64,000 nucleotides of DNA from Lentimonas sp. CC4 (GCF_902728235.1 NZ_CACVBO010000001.1:2318001-2382000); one strand, 5' to 3'. Numbered from the stretch's first letter, positions 14,904 through 22,584 are shown. Notes: generated by a model not told the origin, from the sequence alone. A program made the numbers and translations.

Positions 14904-16736
14904 GTGAGTTTAGAAACTAAAATCCAGTGGTGCGATTCGACGGTCAATCCGATCATGGGCTGCGGGGGCTGTGAATTATTCAGTGGCCCAGCGAAGATAT
15001 TGAAAGAAGTCGATCAGGTTATTAAAAAGCGGAATGCCATGTGGACTCAAGGGCGAGCCAAGAAAACATATCAAGGGCTGATCGACACGGCTTATGGACA
15101 AATTGATGCCCCCGGTGAAGGGCACCTGCAGGAAGTGACCACAACGAATATTCATCACTTCAAAAGTGAGTTCTTGGACTTCGTGACCTTGCAATGCGAC
15201 AAGGATACTGCCAATGCAGCAAAGACTGCGATTGAGAGTCACATCACATGTTACGCTGCTATGTTGCACCTAAATAAGGCCAGCAGTTTGCTGCCGGCCA
15301 AAAAAGCTGGGAGTTCTTTGGCCCGGCAGGCGCACAAGGGATACGCGCCGACATTTGAACAAGTGAAGCCCTTTCCGGGGCGGGTTGAGGCGATGGCATC
15401 GGAGCGTGATCTTCTCGGCACCCGGGACCCCCATTTTATCGCTTCGGGCAAGAGGACGAAACCTGGGCGGGGGTGGATCGACGGACTACCTCGCCTGATT
15501 TTCGTGAGCGATATGGGAGATGCCTTTTCCGATGAAAAGGACTTTGATTTTCTTAAAACGGACACGCTCCCTGCCATTCGCTCCGAAGCCGGCAAGCGGC
15601 ATCTTTGGCTGTGGTTGACCAAGCGTCCCCAGAAAATGAAGAAGTTTGCCTCCCAAATCGGAGGCTTGCCAGAGAACGTCTGTGCGATGAGCACCTTGAC
15701 TCAAGCGGATTCAGGAAACCTTAACCGTTTGAAGGCTCTCACTAAAGTGCCTGCCAAAGTCCGAGGCCTGTCAATCGAACCGCTTTGGGATCGTATACCA
15801 CCCGAAAAATTGCCACTTGAAGGAATTGATTGGGTGATCGTCGGCGGCGAGTCGGGAACCGGTGAGTCCCTTCGTCCTTTCAATGTGGAATGGGCTCGGG
15901 AACTACGTGAGCACTGCAGGGAATCCGGCGTGGCTTTTTTTATGAAGCAGATGGGACGTCGTCCAGTCGATGGAGCTGGCAATCCTATCCTATTGAAGGA
16001 CTCCCACGGAGGCGATTGGGACGAATGGGAGGCCGCCGGACTCGCCGACCTGAAAATCCGGGAATTTCCAAAGTATTTTCACGAATACCGTTCTAACGAA
16101 AAACCGCGAAAGTCTCTGCCGACGCGAAGGGGAGCTCGGCAACCCGTAGTCGTGAACCAGCTGGCAACATCTGAATCTTTGAGTGATGAGGAGCGGCGGG
16201 AATTCCGGCGACTGGATCAGATGGTGGCGAAAGCTGCGAAAGCCTTTGTCGACGCAGGTATCGCCCTCGCTCGGATCAAGGAGGGTAAACTCTACCGCCA
16301 GAGGTTCAAAACCTTCGAGGAATATTGCGCCGACGTGCATAACATCTCGCGATCTTATGCTTATCATCTTGCGAAAGCCGGGACGATCGTACGCGAAATG
16401 TCTACAATTGTAGACATTTCGCGTGAGTCTTTAGATCTGCTCAAGTGTGAGGCCCATGTCCGCGAATTGGCGCGATTGCCAGACGTCGAGAGCCGGGGCG
16501 AAGTCCTTGAGATTGTGGCGGAAGGCAATGAAGTCACCGCGGCACGTATTCGGGAAGCCGTGGAGGCCAAACTTGAAGCTACGCCCAAGCCTTCCCGATC
16601 ACCATCACCGAGCGTCCGCATCCAGAATGCGAAAAGGCTCCTCGACGAGTTGGAGGATTTTCTAAACTCCGGAAATTCAGCAAAACAGAGATTGCCTGCT
16701 TTGGTTCAGAAATTGCGGGACGCTCTGGTGGGTTGA
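14904..16736 (+). CDS. DUF5131 (phage Gp37/Gp68) protein fused to a ParB-like tail
   Basis: This 610-residue protein starts at a GTG. Residues 1-390 match the Gp37/Gp68 family: an opening IQWCDSTVNPIMGCGGCELF with Cys10, Cys20 and Cys23, then TCYA at Cys116, a LPRLIFVSDMGDAFS block, WLWLTKRPQ, and DWVIVGGESGTG. The cysteines and overall order resemble a radical-SAM-like or metal-binding fold; the activity is unknown. Residues about 430-560 are a separate module (KLYRQRFKTFEEYCADVHNISRSYAYHL plus a helical tail) resembling the HTH of ParB-like plasmid and phage proteins. The fusion ties the enzyme-like domain to DNA recognition. A 34-bp perfect palindrome lies inside the tail-coding part. It is 258 bp downstream of the SNF2 gene, in the same direction. 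Confidence 0.8.
   Translation: MSLETKIQWCDSTVNPIMGCGGCELFSGPAKILKEVDQVIKKRNAMWTQGRAKKTYQGLIDTAYGQIDAPGEGHLQEVTTTNIHHFKSEFLDFVTLQCDKDTANAAKTAIESHITCYAAMLHLNKASSLLPAKKAGSSLARQAHKGYAPTFEQVKPFPGRVEAMASERDLLGTRDPHFIASGKRTKPGRGWIDGLPRLIFVSDMGDAFSDEKDFDFLKTDTLPAIRSEAGKRHLWLWLTKRPQKMKKFASQIGGLPENVCAMSTLTQADSGNLNRLKALTKVPAKVRGLSIEPLWDRIPPEKLPLEGIDWVIVGGESGTGESLRPFNVEWARELREHCRESGVAFFMKQMGRRPVDGAGNPILLKDSHGGDWDEWEAAGLADLKIREFPKYFHEYRSNEKPRKSLPTRRGARQPVVVNQLATSESLSDEERREFRRLDQMVAKAAKAFVDAGIALARIKEGKLYRQRFKTFEEYCADVHNISRSYAYHLAKAGTIVREMSTIVDISRESLDLLKCEAHVRELARLPDVESRGEVLEIVAEGNEVTAARIREAVEAKLEATPKPSRSPSPSVRIQNAKRLLDELEDFLNSGNSAKQRLPALVQKLRDALVG
16391..16424. repeat. 34-bp perfect palindrome inside the DUF5131 gene
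   Basis: Left arm ACGCGAAATGTCTACAA, right arm its exact reverse complement, with no spacer. It encodes part of the sequence REMSTIVDISR. The core TCTACAATTGTAGA resembles BlaI/MecI-type TACA/TGTA operators. A perfect palindrome of this length within a coding sequence is unlikely by chance and suggests a protein-binding, hairpin or recombination site. Confidence 0.9.
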
Positions 16737-16763
16737 AAATAGAATGCCGCAGCAGGTTCGAAT

Positions 16764-16859
16764 GAATTGGAGGTCGGTATTAGAAAAGCCGATGCCGAGG
16801 TTCAATCAGTGCAGAACGAGTTCAGGTTGGTTGTGTCGCTGGGGGATCAAGTTGTGTGA
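16764..16859 (+). pseudogene. Remnant of a second SNF2 helicase tail
   Basis: The 320-bp gap after the DUF5131 gene contains a short frame starting ELEVGIRKADAEVQ and ending LVVSLGDQVV before a TGA. It matches the intact helicase's C-terminal coiled coil (SLEVGIRKADTVIQ ... LAVTLDEK). The DNA is nearly identical over the first 26 or so bases (compare about 14382-14406). An in-frame stop lies just upstream. This is a decayed fragment, showing that a related helicase gene, or a duplication including its end, once lay here. The rest of the gap, up to 17032, shows nothing I can name. Confidence 0.75.
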
Positions 16860-17032
16860 AATATTTGCGTCCGAGAATAGAAAGTGAAGACAGCTGCACC
16901 TTGAGTTTTCTCGGCTCATGACCAAAGCGCCTATTCTCGTCCCAGTTTTCGATCATGCAGCATCTCATAGTCGCTCCCTTGCTAAGTTTCTTTCTGAAGG
17001 CAGGACTTTAACATTAGCTAGAAAAGAGTGGA

Positions 17033-17053
17033 CTATTCGCAATTCGCGAATAG
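17033..17053. promoter_or_regulatory. Perfect dyad upstream of the winged-helix gene
   Basis: CTATTCGC, five bases, then GCGAATAG. It ends 9 bp before the ATG at 17063 and is a natural operator candidate for self-repression by the winged-helix product. Confidence 0.5.
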
Positions 17054-17062
17054 CGTATGGGC

Positions 17063-17584
17063 ATGGTGTTAAAACCACAGGATGTTTTGGTTGCCTTGAA
17101 TTTGTGCCTGCCGGGTGCGAAGGGGCTCAGCTATGCCGAAAAAGCGAAGGTTCTTGGGATGAGTGCCTCGGAGGTGCACGCAGCTGAGAAGCGCTTGTGC
17201 GAGGCACGTCTTGTTCAATTGGATTCAAAAGAAGTGCGGCGCGGTCCGCTGTTGGAATTTCTCATACATGGAGTTCCGTATGTTTTTGCGACATCTCCAA
17301 AAGAATGGACTCGTGGGATGCCGACAGCATGGGCGGCTCCCGCTCTGGCGGATAAGTTTGCTCAGACTGATCAGCCAACCCCAATTTGGCCCGATCCGGA
17401 AGGAACCGTGCAGGGGGTAGCCGTGGAGCCGCTTTACCGCAGTGTCGCTAATGTCGCGAAGAAGGATTCCGAGCTATACGACTTGTTGTCGCTGGTGGAT
17501 GCTTTGAGGATCGGTCGTATGCGTGAGAAGAAGCTGGCTGAAGATGAAATTCGGAAACGATTGAAGGAATATGCCGGAAGTTGA
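17063..17584 (+). CDS. Winged-helix partner of the nucleotidyltransferase
   Basis: The product begins MVLKPQDVLVALNL from the ATG at 17063, with an in-frame ATG six bases upstream. The N-terminal 60 residues form a winged helix-turn-helix (SYAEKAKVLGMSASEVHAAEKRLCEARLVQ). The middle carries LLEFLIHGVPYVFATSPKEWTRGMPTAWAAPAL, then WPDPEGTVQG, and ends in a helical segment LYDLLSLVDALRIGRMREKKLAEDEI. Proteins of this layout occur next to nucleotidyltransferase genes, as here, where its end overlaps the next gene by 14 bp. By analogy with AbiE-type and MNT/HEPN-type pairs it may be the antitoxin or repressor of a two-gene module. That role is inferred, not demonstrated. Confidence 0.7.
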   Translation: MVLKPQDVLVALNLCLPGAKGLSYAEKAKVLGMSASEVHAAEKRLCEARLVQLDSKEVRRGPLLEFLIHGVPYVFATSPKEWTRGMPTAWAAPALADKFAQTDQPTPIWPDPEGTVQGVAVEPLYRSVANVAKKDSELYDLLSLVDALRIGRMREKKLAEDEIRKRLKEYAGS

Positions 17585-18266
17585 TATTGGAGCCTTGCGG
17601 GTCGTGGCGACGCATCTGGATGCAGCGGGGCTGAACTACGCTTTTACGGGTGGTTCGGTCGTTAACCTTCTGCTGGATGCGCCCGACCTATCACCGGCCA
17701 GACCTACCAAGGATGTGGATGTCATCGTCGAACTTGTCTCCGGACGGCGCTACTCGGATGTGGAGGAAGTTTTACGAAAAGGTGGCTTTAACCATGATGA
17801 TTCCGAAGGTGCACCCATCTGCCGTTGGCGCTTGGGCTTACTCGTTGTTGATATCATGCCTACAGACGGTGGCTTGATCGGTCTCAATACGAAATGGTTT
17901 AGAGAGGCCTTGGAAACTGCGAAGATCGTTGAATATGCGCATGAGCGCCTGAGGGTGGTGTCTCCGATTGGATTATTGGTTACCAAATACCTCACATTCA
18001 CTGAGCGTGGGGAAGGGGACTATTATGCGAGTCATGACTTGGAGGACTTTTTAACAGTGGTCGATGGACGGTCTCACATTGTCGAGGAGATTGATCAGGC
18101 ACGTTCTGACTTGAGGGCTTATCTTGTTCTAGCGTGCCGTGCGCTGTCAGCCGAGGGTGAATTTATTGAAGCCCTTCCCGGTTACTTGCCGCCTGACAGT
18201 GCCAGTCAGGCGCGCCTGCCAATACTACTTCGGAAATTGGAGGGGATTTGCAGTCTGCTTGTTTGA
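17571..18266 (+). CDS. Nucleotidyltransferase-fold protein (AbiEii-like)
   Basis: This 231-residue protein has the polymerase-beta-like nucleotidyltransferase signature. YAFTGGSVVNLLLD (residues about 23-36) is followed by RPTKDVDVIVEL (about 44-55), giving GGS plus D-x-D, and a third acidic position near LLVVDIMPTD (about 92-100). After the catalytic core, SPIGLLVTKYLTFTERGEGDYYASHDLEDF is typical of AbiEii-type and related nucleotidyltransferases. Expected chemistry is transfer of NMP to a protein or tRNA acceptor, as in the toxins MenT and MNT. The start ATG lies within the end of the previous gene, indicating translational coupling. Confidence 0.75.
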   Translation: MPEVDIGALRVVATHLDAAGLNYAFTGGSVVNLLLDAPDLSPARPTKDVDVIVELVSGRRYSDVEEVLRKGGFNHDDSEGAPICRWRLGLLVVDIMPTDGGLIGLNTKWFREALETAKIVEYAHERLRVVSPIGLLVTKYLTFTERGEGDYYASHDLEDFLTVVDGRSHIVEEIDQARSDLRAYLVLACRALSAEGEFIEALPGYLPPDSASQARLPILLRKLEGICSLLV

Positions 18267-18288
18267 GGGCGGACTGAAAGTGGGAGTT

Positions 18289-18960
18289 ATGGCGACTTGG
18301 GCAATAGGTGACGTGCATGGGCATTTGACAGTGTTTGAGGCGCTACTTGAATACATTCCACTGGCAGCAGGAGATAAGGTGGTTTTGCTCGGCGATCTCA
18401 TTGATCGTGGCCCAGATTCGGCTGGCGTGCTGCGGCGGGTGCATCAGCTGAAAAACCAGCGCTCGACTGTGGTCTTGCGAGGCAATCATGAAGCCATGCT
18501 ACTTGAGGCACGAAATAACCGTACGAGTCTACCGTTTTGGATCGAGTGTGGCGGTGATGCCACTCTGGACTCCTATAACGCGTCGAGCTTCTATGACATT
18601 CCTCAGCGGGACTGGGAGCTGTTCGAGAGCAGTGCGCTCTATTATGAAACCGCTGATGTCATTTTTGTGCACGGGAGTTTAGATCCAGACCTGAATATGT
18701 GTGATCAGATAGAGAATGATATGCTGTGGAAATTTTACGAGTCACCTGTTCGGCATATGTCGGGGAAGTTGGTTGTGTGTGGGCACGCGATCCAACGGTC
18801 TGGACTGCCTAGTTTCGGGAATTATTCGATCTGCATCGACACGCTTCCGTTCTCCGGCCTTGGTTGGTTGACTGCAATCAATTTGGAGTCTCGAACTTTT
18901 TGGCAGGTTGATCATCTTGGGCACCGTCGAAAAGACAGCTTCTTGAGTCTCGATTTTTAG
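18289..18960 (+). CDS. PPP-family metallophosphatase
   Basis: From the ATG at 18289 (after TGGGAG) the protein has 223 residues. It carries the full serine/threonine-phosphatase-type motif set: AIGDVHGH (residues 5-12), LLGDLIDRGPDSAGV (about 33-47), LRGNHEAML (about 63-71), VFVHGSL (about 124) and VVCGHAI (about 162). It resembles PrpA/ApaH-type bacterial phosphatases, which act on phosphoproteins or diadenosine polyphosphates. It begins 22 bp after the nucleotidyltransferase stop, so it is part of the same transcript. It could reverse or modulate whatever the nucleotidyltransferase does. The longer upstream frame overlaps the previous gene and was not used. Confidence 0.85.
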   Translation: MATWAIGDVHGHLTVFEALLEYIPLAAGDKVVLLGDLIDRGPDSAGVLRRVHQLKNQRSTVVLRGNHEAMLLEARNNRTSLPFWIECGGDATLDSYNASSFYDIPQRDWELFESSALYYETADVIFVHGSLDPDLNMCDQIENDMLWKFYESPVRHMSGKLVVCGHAIQRSGLPSFGNYSICIDTLPFSGLGWLTAINLESRTFWQVDHLGHRRKDSFLSLDF

Positions 18961-19300
18961 AAATCACTTTTTAGCTTTCGAAATATATTTTGAAGCAGCG
19001 GATTGATTTTAATTTAAAAACTGATTTTAAAAAAATGAAACTCGTTTTCAAAATGCATTTTGAATTTTGATTTTAAACTTTCGATTTACCTTTTTAAATT
19101 AGAGATCAGTTTTCTGAATTTCATTTTGAATTTATATTTTTATTTTAAAAAGCGGATTCGAAAATTGAATCTGATTTTGAAATTCGGTTTTCAGGAATAG
19201 TTTTGGAAATTGAATTTTGGTGTTCAAAATATTTTTCATTTCCTAAATTCATTTTTGATTTTAGTTTTGAAAAGTTGGTCACGGATTTTCAAAATTTTTA
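18961..19300. repeat. AT-rich repeat block
   Basis: About 340 bp of strongly AT-rich, strand-asymmetric DNA follows the phosphatase stop. The strings ATTTTGAA and GATTTTAA, and their complements TTCAAAAT, recur many times at irregular spacing, for example near 18986, 19023, 19058, 19123, 19175, 19223 and 19266. No gene is present. It could be a DNA unwinding element, a curved partition site or a nucleoid-protein target. Confidence 0.6.
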
Positions 19301-19386
19301 GTCGGCAACTATTGATCGCCGAAATAGAAATTTGATTTGAATTTCAAAATGCAAAGTCCGATCTGATTCTTCAGGTAGGGCACGCA

Positions 19387-19471
19387 GCCAACAATCGCCC
19401 CCGATGTTGGCGGAAGCTTTTTCGCGAGGTTCTCTTCGGCTGCTAAGCCGAGATGACCTCACTCGCGAAAA
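19387..19471. repeat. Two adjacent hairpins with nested arms
   Basis: The first hairpin (19387-19411) pairs GCCAACA/TGTTGGC plus TCG/CGA with one bulged base. The second (19419-19471) has a perfect 10-bp outer stem TTTTCGCGAG/CTCGCGAAAA and an inner CGGCT/AGCCG stem. Together they could be a transfer origin, a recombination site or a structured RNA. Short frames across this region were not accepted as genes. Confidence 0.5.
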
Positions 19472-19784
19472 CAGGGAGACGCCCCTATGCCTCCGGCAAG
19501 GGTGCGTCCTTCCTGCACGCGCAAATCGTACCTCCGTTTTCGGGGGGATAAGATTAGCGAGGCATTTTCTGGACATAAAAATGGTGATTTTCGCCATATT
19601 TTTGACCGAAATGGGCAGGTCCGAGGAGCTCCTGCGATCGTAGGCCTGTGTGTTGTGCTTTGCCTAAAGCTATGATATGGAGCGCATTAAATGTTGTTTT
19701 GGCTGGTTGTGTGCCAGCGAAACTTTGACCGTTATTGACGTATTGCGTCATTTGAGTAGAGGTGCGATTTGCACCGTAGGGGGA

Positions 19785-19900
19785 GTCACCCACTTGTCGC
19801 AGGGGTACGATTTGCTGCTATAGCGTGTCACCCACCTGTCGTTTATGCCTGAAAATGCAGGGTAGAACCGTTAGAGATTGAAAATCACCCAATTTGTCGT
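19785..19900. repeat. Three iteron-like direct repeats
   Basis: The motif TCACCCA-(C/A)-x-TGTCG occurs at 19785-19800, 19827-19842 and 19884-19900, all in the same orientation. The first two lie in a longer unit that also shares CGATTTGC about 20 bases upstream, so the period is about 42 bp. Same-strand repeats of this length next to an AT-rich block are the layout of iteron-controlled replication origins, but no Rep protein is recognised nearby. Confidence 0.65.
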
Positions 19901-20009
19901 TTCGGGTTTATGAGAACGTTCGATCGCGGTCGATAAGATTAGTCAATGGCCGGAATTTAGTCCCTCCCTCATCCGGCCCGCTAGAATGCCGCGTGCGGTC
20001 ACAATGCGA

Positions 20010-20091
20010 TGTTATGTCTCTTTCCTCCAGGCGACCTGTATGAGAACTCACAGAGTTAGAGTGAGCCGAAACAGAGGAATTGGACATAACA
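20010..20091. repeat. 18-bp imperfect inverted repeat
   Basis: TGTTATGTC, three bases, TTCCTC at 20010-20027 pairs with the complementary segment at 20074-20091, 15 of 18 positions matching. A smaller CTCAC/GTGAG dyad lies inside. This is the last structured part of the gene-free zone from 18961 to 20282; from 20092 to 20282 I see nothing further. Confidence 0.55.
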
Positions 20092-20282
20092 TCCGTTGTG
20101 AAAAGGACGCGGCCAAACGCACACAGGCGGGCCGGATCAGGGGAGGGTAGTTCTATGCAGATGGACGCCGATCTGTCTTTGATTCGTCGGCGTCTCTCAA
20201 ACCTTCGTCTGATTGTGACTAGCGACGGAGTTCGACGATTATTTTCATCTCTCAGGTTTGTTATCATCGTTTGGAGTCGGGG

Positions 20283-21497
20283 TTATGCTTCATGGACGAT
20301 CAACGATTCCAGCCGTTCGATCTGTTCTTGGATGCTTTGTTTACATCCGTGTAGGGTCGAGGGCTCTTGTTTGCTGAGAATGTTAGTCAGCCTTTCAAGG
20401 CTGAACATCGTGGCGTCTACGAAACCGCCATCGAAATGTTTTTTATCATTCGAGCCTGGATCTGTAGCCTCAAATAAGGATTTGAGGCTCTTTATGTGAA
20501 GAGCCCATTCAGGTGGTTCTTTGCTGCTTTTAACTTTCCTTTTGCCGGGGACGGTTGGTAGGTAGGGGATTCCGGTTAGATACGAGTCATTCAGGTTTCC
20601 TTCAAAATAGCGCTCCACCAAAATAGGGATCTCTTCAATAGATCTCGTATAGAGTGACCAGAGATCTTTTTTGTCTTTTAAGTCAGGTTCTGGCTCCTCT
20701 AGGTGGTAGGCTATCGTTTTGATGTATGCTCTTCGAATTCTACCAAGGGTTGCATCCAGGGCGGTTCTAGTGGACTTGTTGAAGTGTCGATTAAGGGCTG
20801 AAAGCAGGCGACCGTGTAAGGCCTGGGCGTCTGCTTTATCGAGAAGAGCACATTGGAAACGAAAAAAGATTAGCGCTGCGCCAATATAGAGCATACCTGT
20901 TAGGTATCTTCGGGATTGTGCAGCAGCTTGTTCAGTGCTTTGGGTCAGAGAGTCTATGAGGCTGTCAAGCTGATCCGCGCTTAGCTGCTTTTCTTCGTTG
21001 TGTCCCTTCAATAGGGTTTTCAGCTTTTGGACGCACGAGTCTTTTCTGTCGTAATCTAGTCCTGTCTGGGGTGATTTGCTGGCAAGGGCCTGGTTCGCAC
21101 CGCCCGCTTTTAAGGCATCTTTTTGAAAGTCGAGATTCCACAGCTCATTAGCGAAAAAGCGGAGGGGTTTAGGTACGTTGGAGCAACGTATAATATCTAA
21201 TACTTCTGCGCGCTGCTTTGAAGGGATATTTTTGATATTTTCGGGCTGACCAACAATTTTACTGATTGTAATCAATTCGTCACTGTAACGGTCAAAATGT
21301 TTATCTCCTTTTTGAGCGACAGCATTCTTGGTTAATGTTGATTCGGGTTTTAGGAAGTCAGCGACTGCTTCAACGAAGCATGGCTCCATGTATTTGAATT
21401 TCGGTTTCTCGACTTTGGTCTCTTGATCCCCCAATGAAAATTCATTTTGTTTTTTTAATGGGGAAGTGTCGGTGATTATATTTGTATCTGTTGTCAT
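20283..21497 (-). CDS. Orphan protein of 404 residues
   Basis: I do not recognise this protein. It has a low-complexity N-terminus (TTDTNIITDTSPLKKQ), a lysine-rich mainly helical body, and one hydrophobic stretch at about residues 200-218 (LTGMLYIGAALIFFRFQCALL) that could be a membrane helix or a buried helix. No nuclease, polymerase or replication-initiator motif is visible, although its position next to iteron-like repeats makes a replication or partition role worth testing. It is 67 bp downstream of the minus-strand gene at 21565-22584, so they may be co-transcribed. Confidence 0.65.
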   Translation of the reverse strand: MTTDTNIITDTSPLKKQNEFSLGDQETKVEKPKFKYMEPCFVEAVADFLKPESTLTKNAVAQKGDKHFDRYSDELITISKIVGQPENIKNIPSKQRAEVLDIIRCSNVPKPLRFFANELWNLDFQKDALKAGGANQALASKSPQTGLDYDRKDSCVQKLKTLLKGHNEEKQLSADQLDSLIDSLTQSTEQAAAQSRRYLTGMLYIGAALIFFRFQCALLDKADAQALHGRLLSALNRHFNKSTRTALDATLGRIRRAYIKTIAYHLEEPEPDLKDKKDLWSLYTRSIEEIPILVERYFEGNLNDSYLTGIPYLPTVPGKRKVKSSKEPPEWALHIKSLKSLFEATDPGSNDKKHFDGGFVDATMFSLERLTNILSKQEPSTLHGCKQSIQEQIERLESLIVHEA

Positions 21498-21564
21498 GGT
21501 TTTTGTTGTGTTTCGTCATTTATATGGGTTTAGTTTCGGTTTTGTGGTCTTGAGATATAAGGAT

Positions 21565-22584
21565 TTATTGATCCTCGTTATAAAGATTCTCCATTGAGAA
21601 AACGTTCGGTGAATGTGGATTGACGGCACACTGCTCTTGATTTGTGCGATTGCCTTTGAGAGATGCCCGATCGAGTGAAAAATCAGGCCATTCGCAGGCA
21701 GTTAACCACGCTTCGGTCAATACGCACAGTGTCACCGCACTAATTGCTAACACGTTAATCTCGATGTTTGCTACAGGGGCAATCGGCAGGCACCAAACGG
21801 CAGAATCCAATTGCGTTTTTTCTAATTTCAATGGAAAGTCCCACTTCGACGGCGCGCAGTTCGTGACGAAATAACAAGTTTCAGTATTCGTTATTAATTC
21901 GCCGATCTGTGCCTCTTCGAGTTCCTCGCGAAGACTATTTAATTTCGGGAATCCATCTACGTCATGGCGAGGGTAGCCATAGTCTTTTCCTTCTGGCTCG
22001 CACAACTGCTCGATTGTCGAAGCCATGGATTCGTTGATGTCGACCACGCGAATTTCATTGTCGATCAACAGGACGCATGCCCGGTAGATTTTCAGATCAA
22101 GCAACTCCTTGACGCGGAAGCGGAATACATCTTCCGCGAGTTGCATTTTATGCGCCATCAAGCCGTTGCTTTTATTTAGCAGCTTTGCGTCGTTGTGGCA
22201 CATGGCTTTGTCAATTGATCGGGTAAAGTCATCTATCGATCCCACCAGGCCATTGTGCATTGCCCAAATGAAGGCGTGATGGATATCGACGAAAGTCGTG
22301 GATGCATCGAGTAATACTCCATCTTCGCTTTCTGCGCTTGGATGATAGATGTGATACCCTCCGTTTGGTATTCTAACTAGCTCGACTCCGTGTTCAGTGG
22401 TGAAAATCGTTGTGCCTATTGGGCGAACTCTATCGAGCTCGTCAGTAATCATCCAGTCGGGAATCTCTCCCATGTTTTGTGAGACAGTGCCACCTGTCAC
22501 ATTGTTGACGATTTTATTGCACTCGTCTTCTTCGACTAGTTCATATTTGTTTTTTTTAACGATATTTATTATTTTGTTACTCAT
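21565..22584 (-). CDS. Orphan protein, possible distant family A member
   Basis: This 339-residue protein has no known domain. Three short blocks resemble family A: HHAFIWAMHNGLVGSIDDF against the family's EALDWSLNHKLCSSRHHF, KELLDLKIYRACVLLIDNE against QELIQHPIFNHCIVKHRDRE, and SAVWCLPIAPVANIEINVLAISAVTLCV against the C-terminal block before HYQIN. The order of blocks is kept, but identity is low, so the relation is tentative. It is acidic and soluble and lacks a signal peptide. It is divergent from the XRE regulator across a 129-bp gap, which may hold a shared operator. Confidence 0.6.
   Translation of the reverse strand: MSNKIINIVKKNKYELVEEDECNKIVNNVTGGTVSQNMGEIPDWMITDELDRVRPIGTTIFTTEHGVELVRIPNGGYHIYHPSAESEDGVLLDASTTFVDIHHAFIWAMHNGLVGSIDDFTRSIDKAMCHNDAKLLNKSNGLMAHKMQLAEDVFRFRVKELLDLKIYRACVLLIDNEIRVVDINESMASTIEQLCEPEGKDYGYPRHDVDGFPKLNSLREELEEAQIGELITNTETCYFVTNCAPSKWDFPLKLEKTQLDSAVWCLPIAPVANIEINVLAISAVTLCVLTEAWLTACEWPDFSLDRASLKGNRTNQEQCAVNPHSPNVFSMENLYNEDQ

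Noticed and set aside
14708-14920. 70-codon frame between the SNF2 and DUF5131 genes
   Set aside because: No ribosome-binding site, no homology and overlap with the next start; treated as non-coding spacer.
10595-18960. Assignment of the helicase cluster to DISARM, Zorya or BREX
   Set aside because: The required methyltransferase, DUF1998/PLD genes, ZorA/B motor genes or PglZ are not present in the window.
19404-19675. Short overlapping frames (19404-19643, 19487-19675) in the repeat zone
   Set aside because: They run through perfect inverted repeats and show no domain; the minus strand is equally open.
19785-19900. CRISPR array
   Set aside because: Only three short repeats with unequal spacing and no cas genes; repeats are too degenerate.
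19908-20267. 119-codon minus-strand frame and overlapping plus-strand frame
   Set aside because: Arg-rich translation across an inverted repeat, with both strands open; looks like composition-driven open frame.
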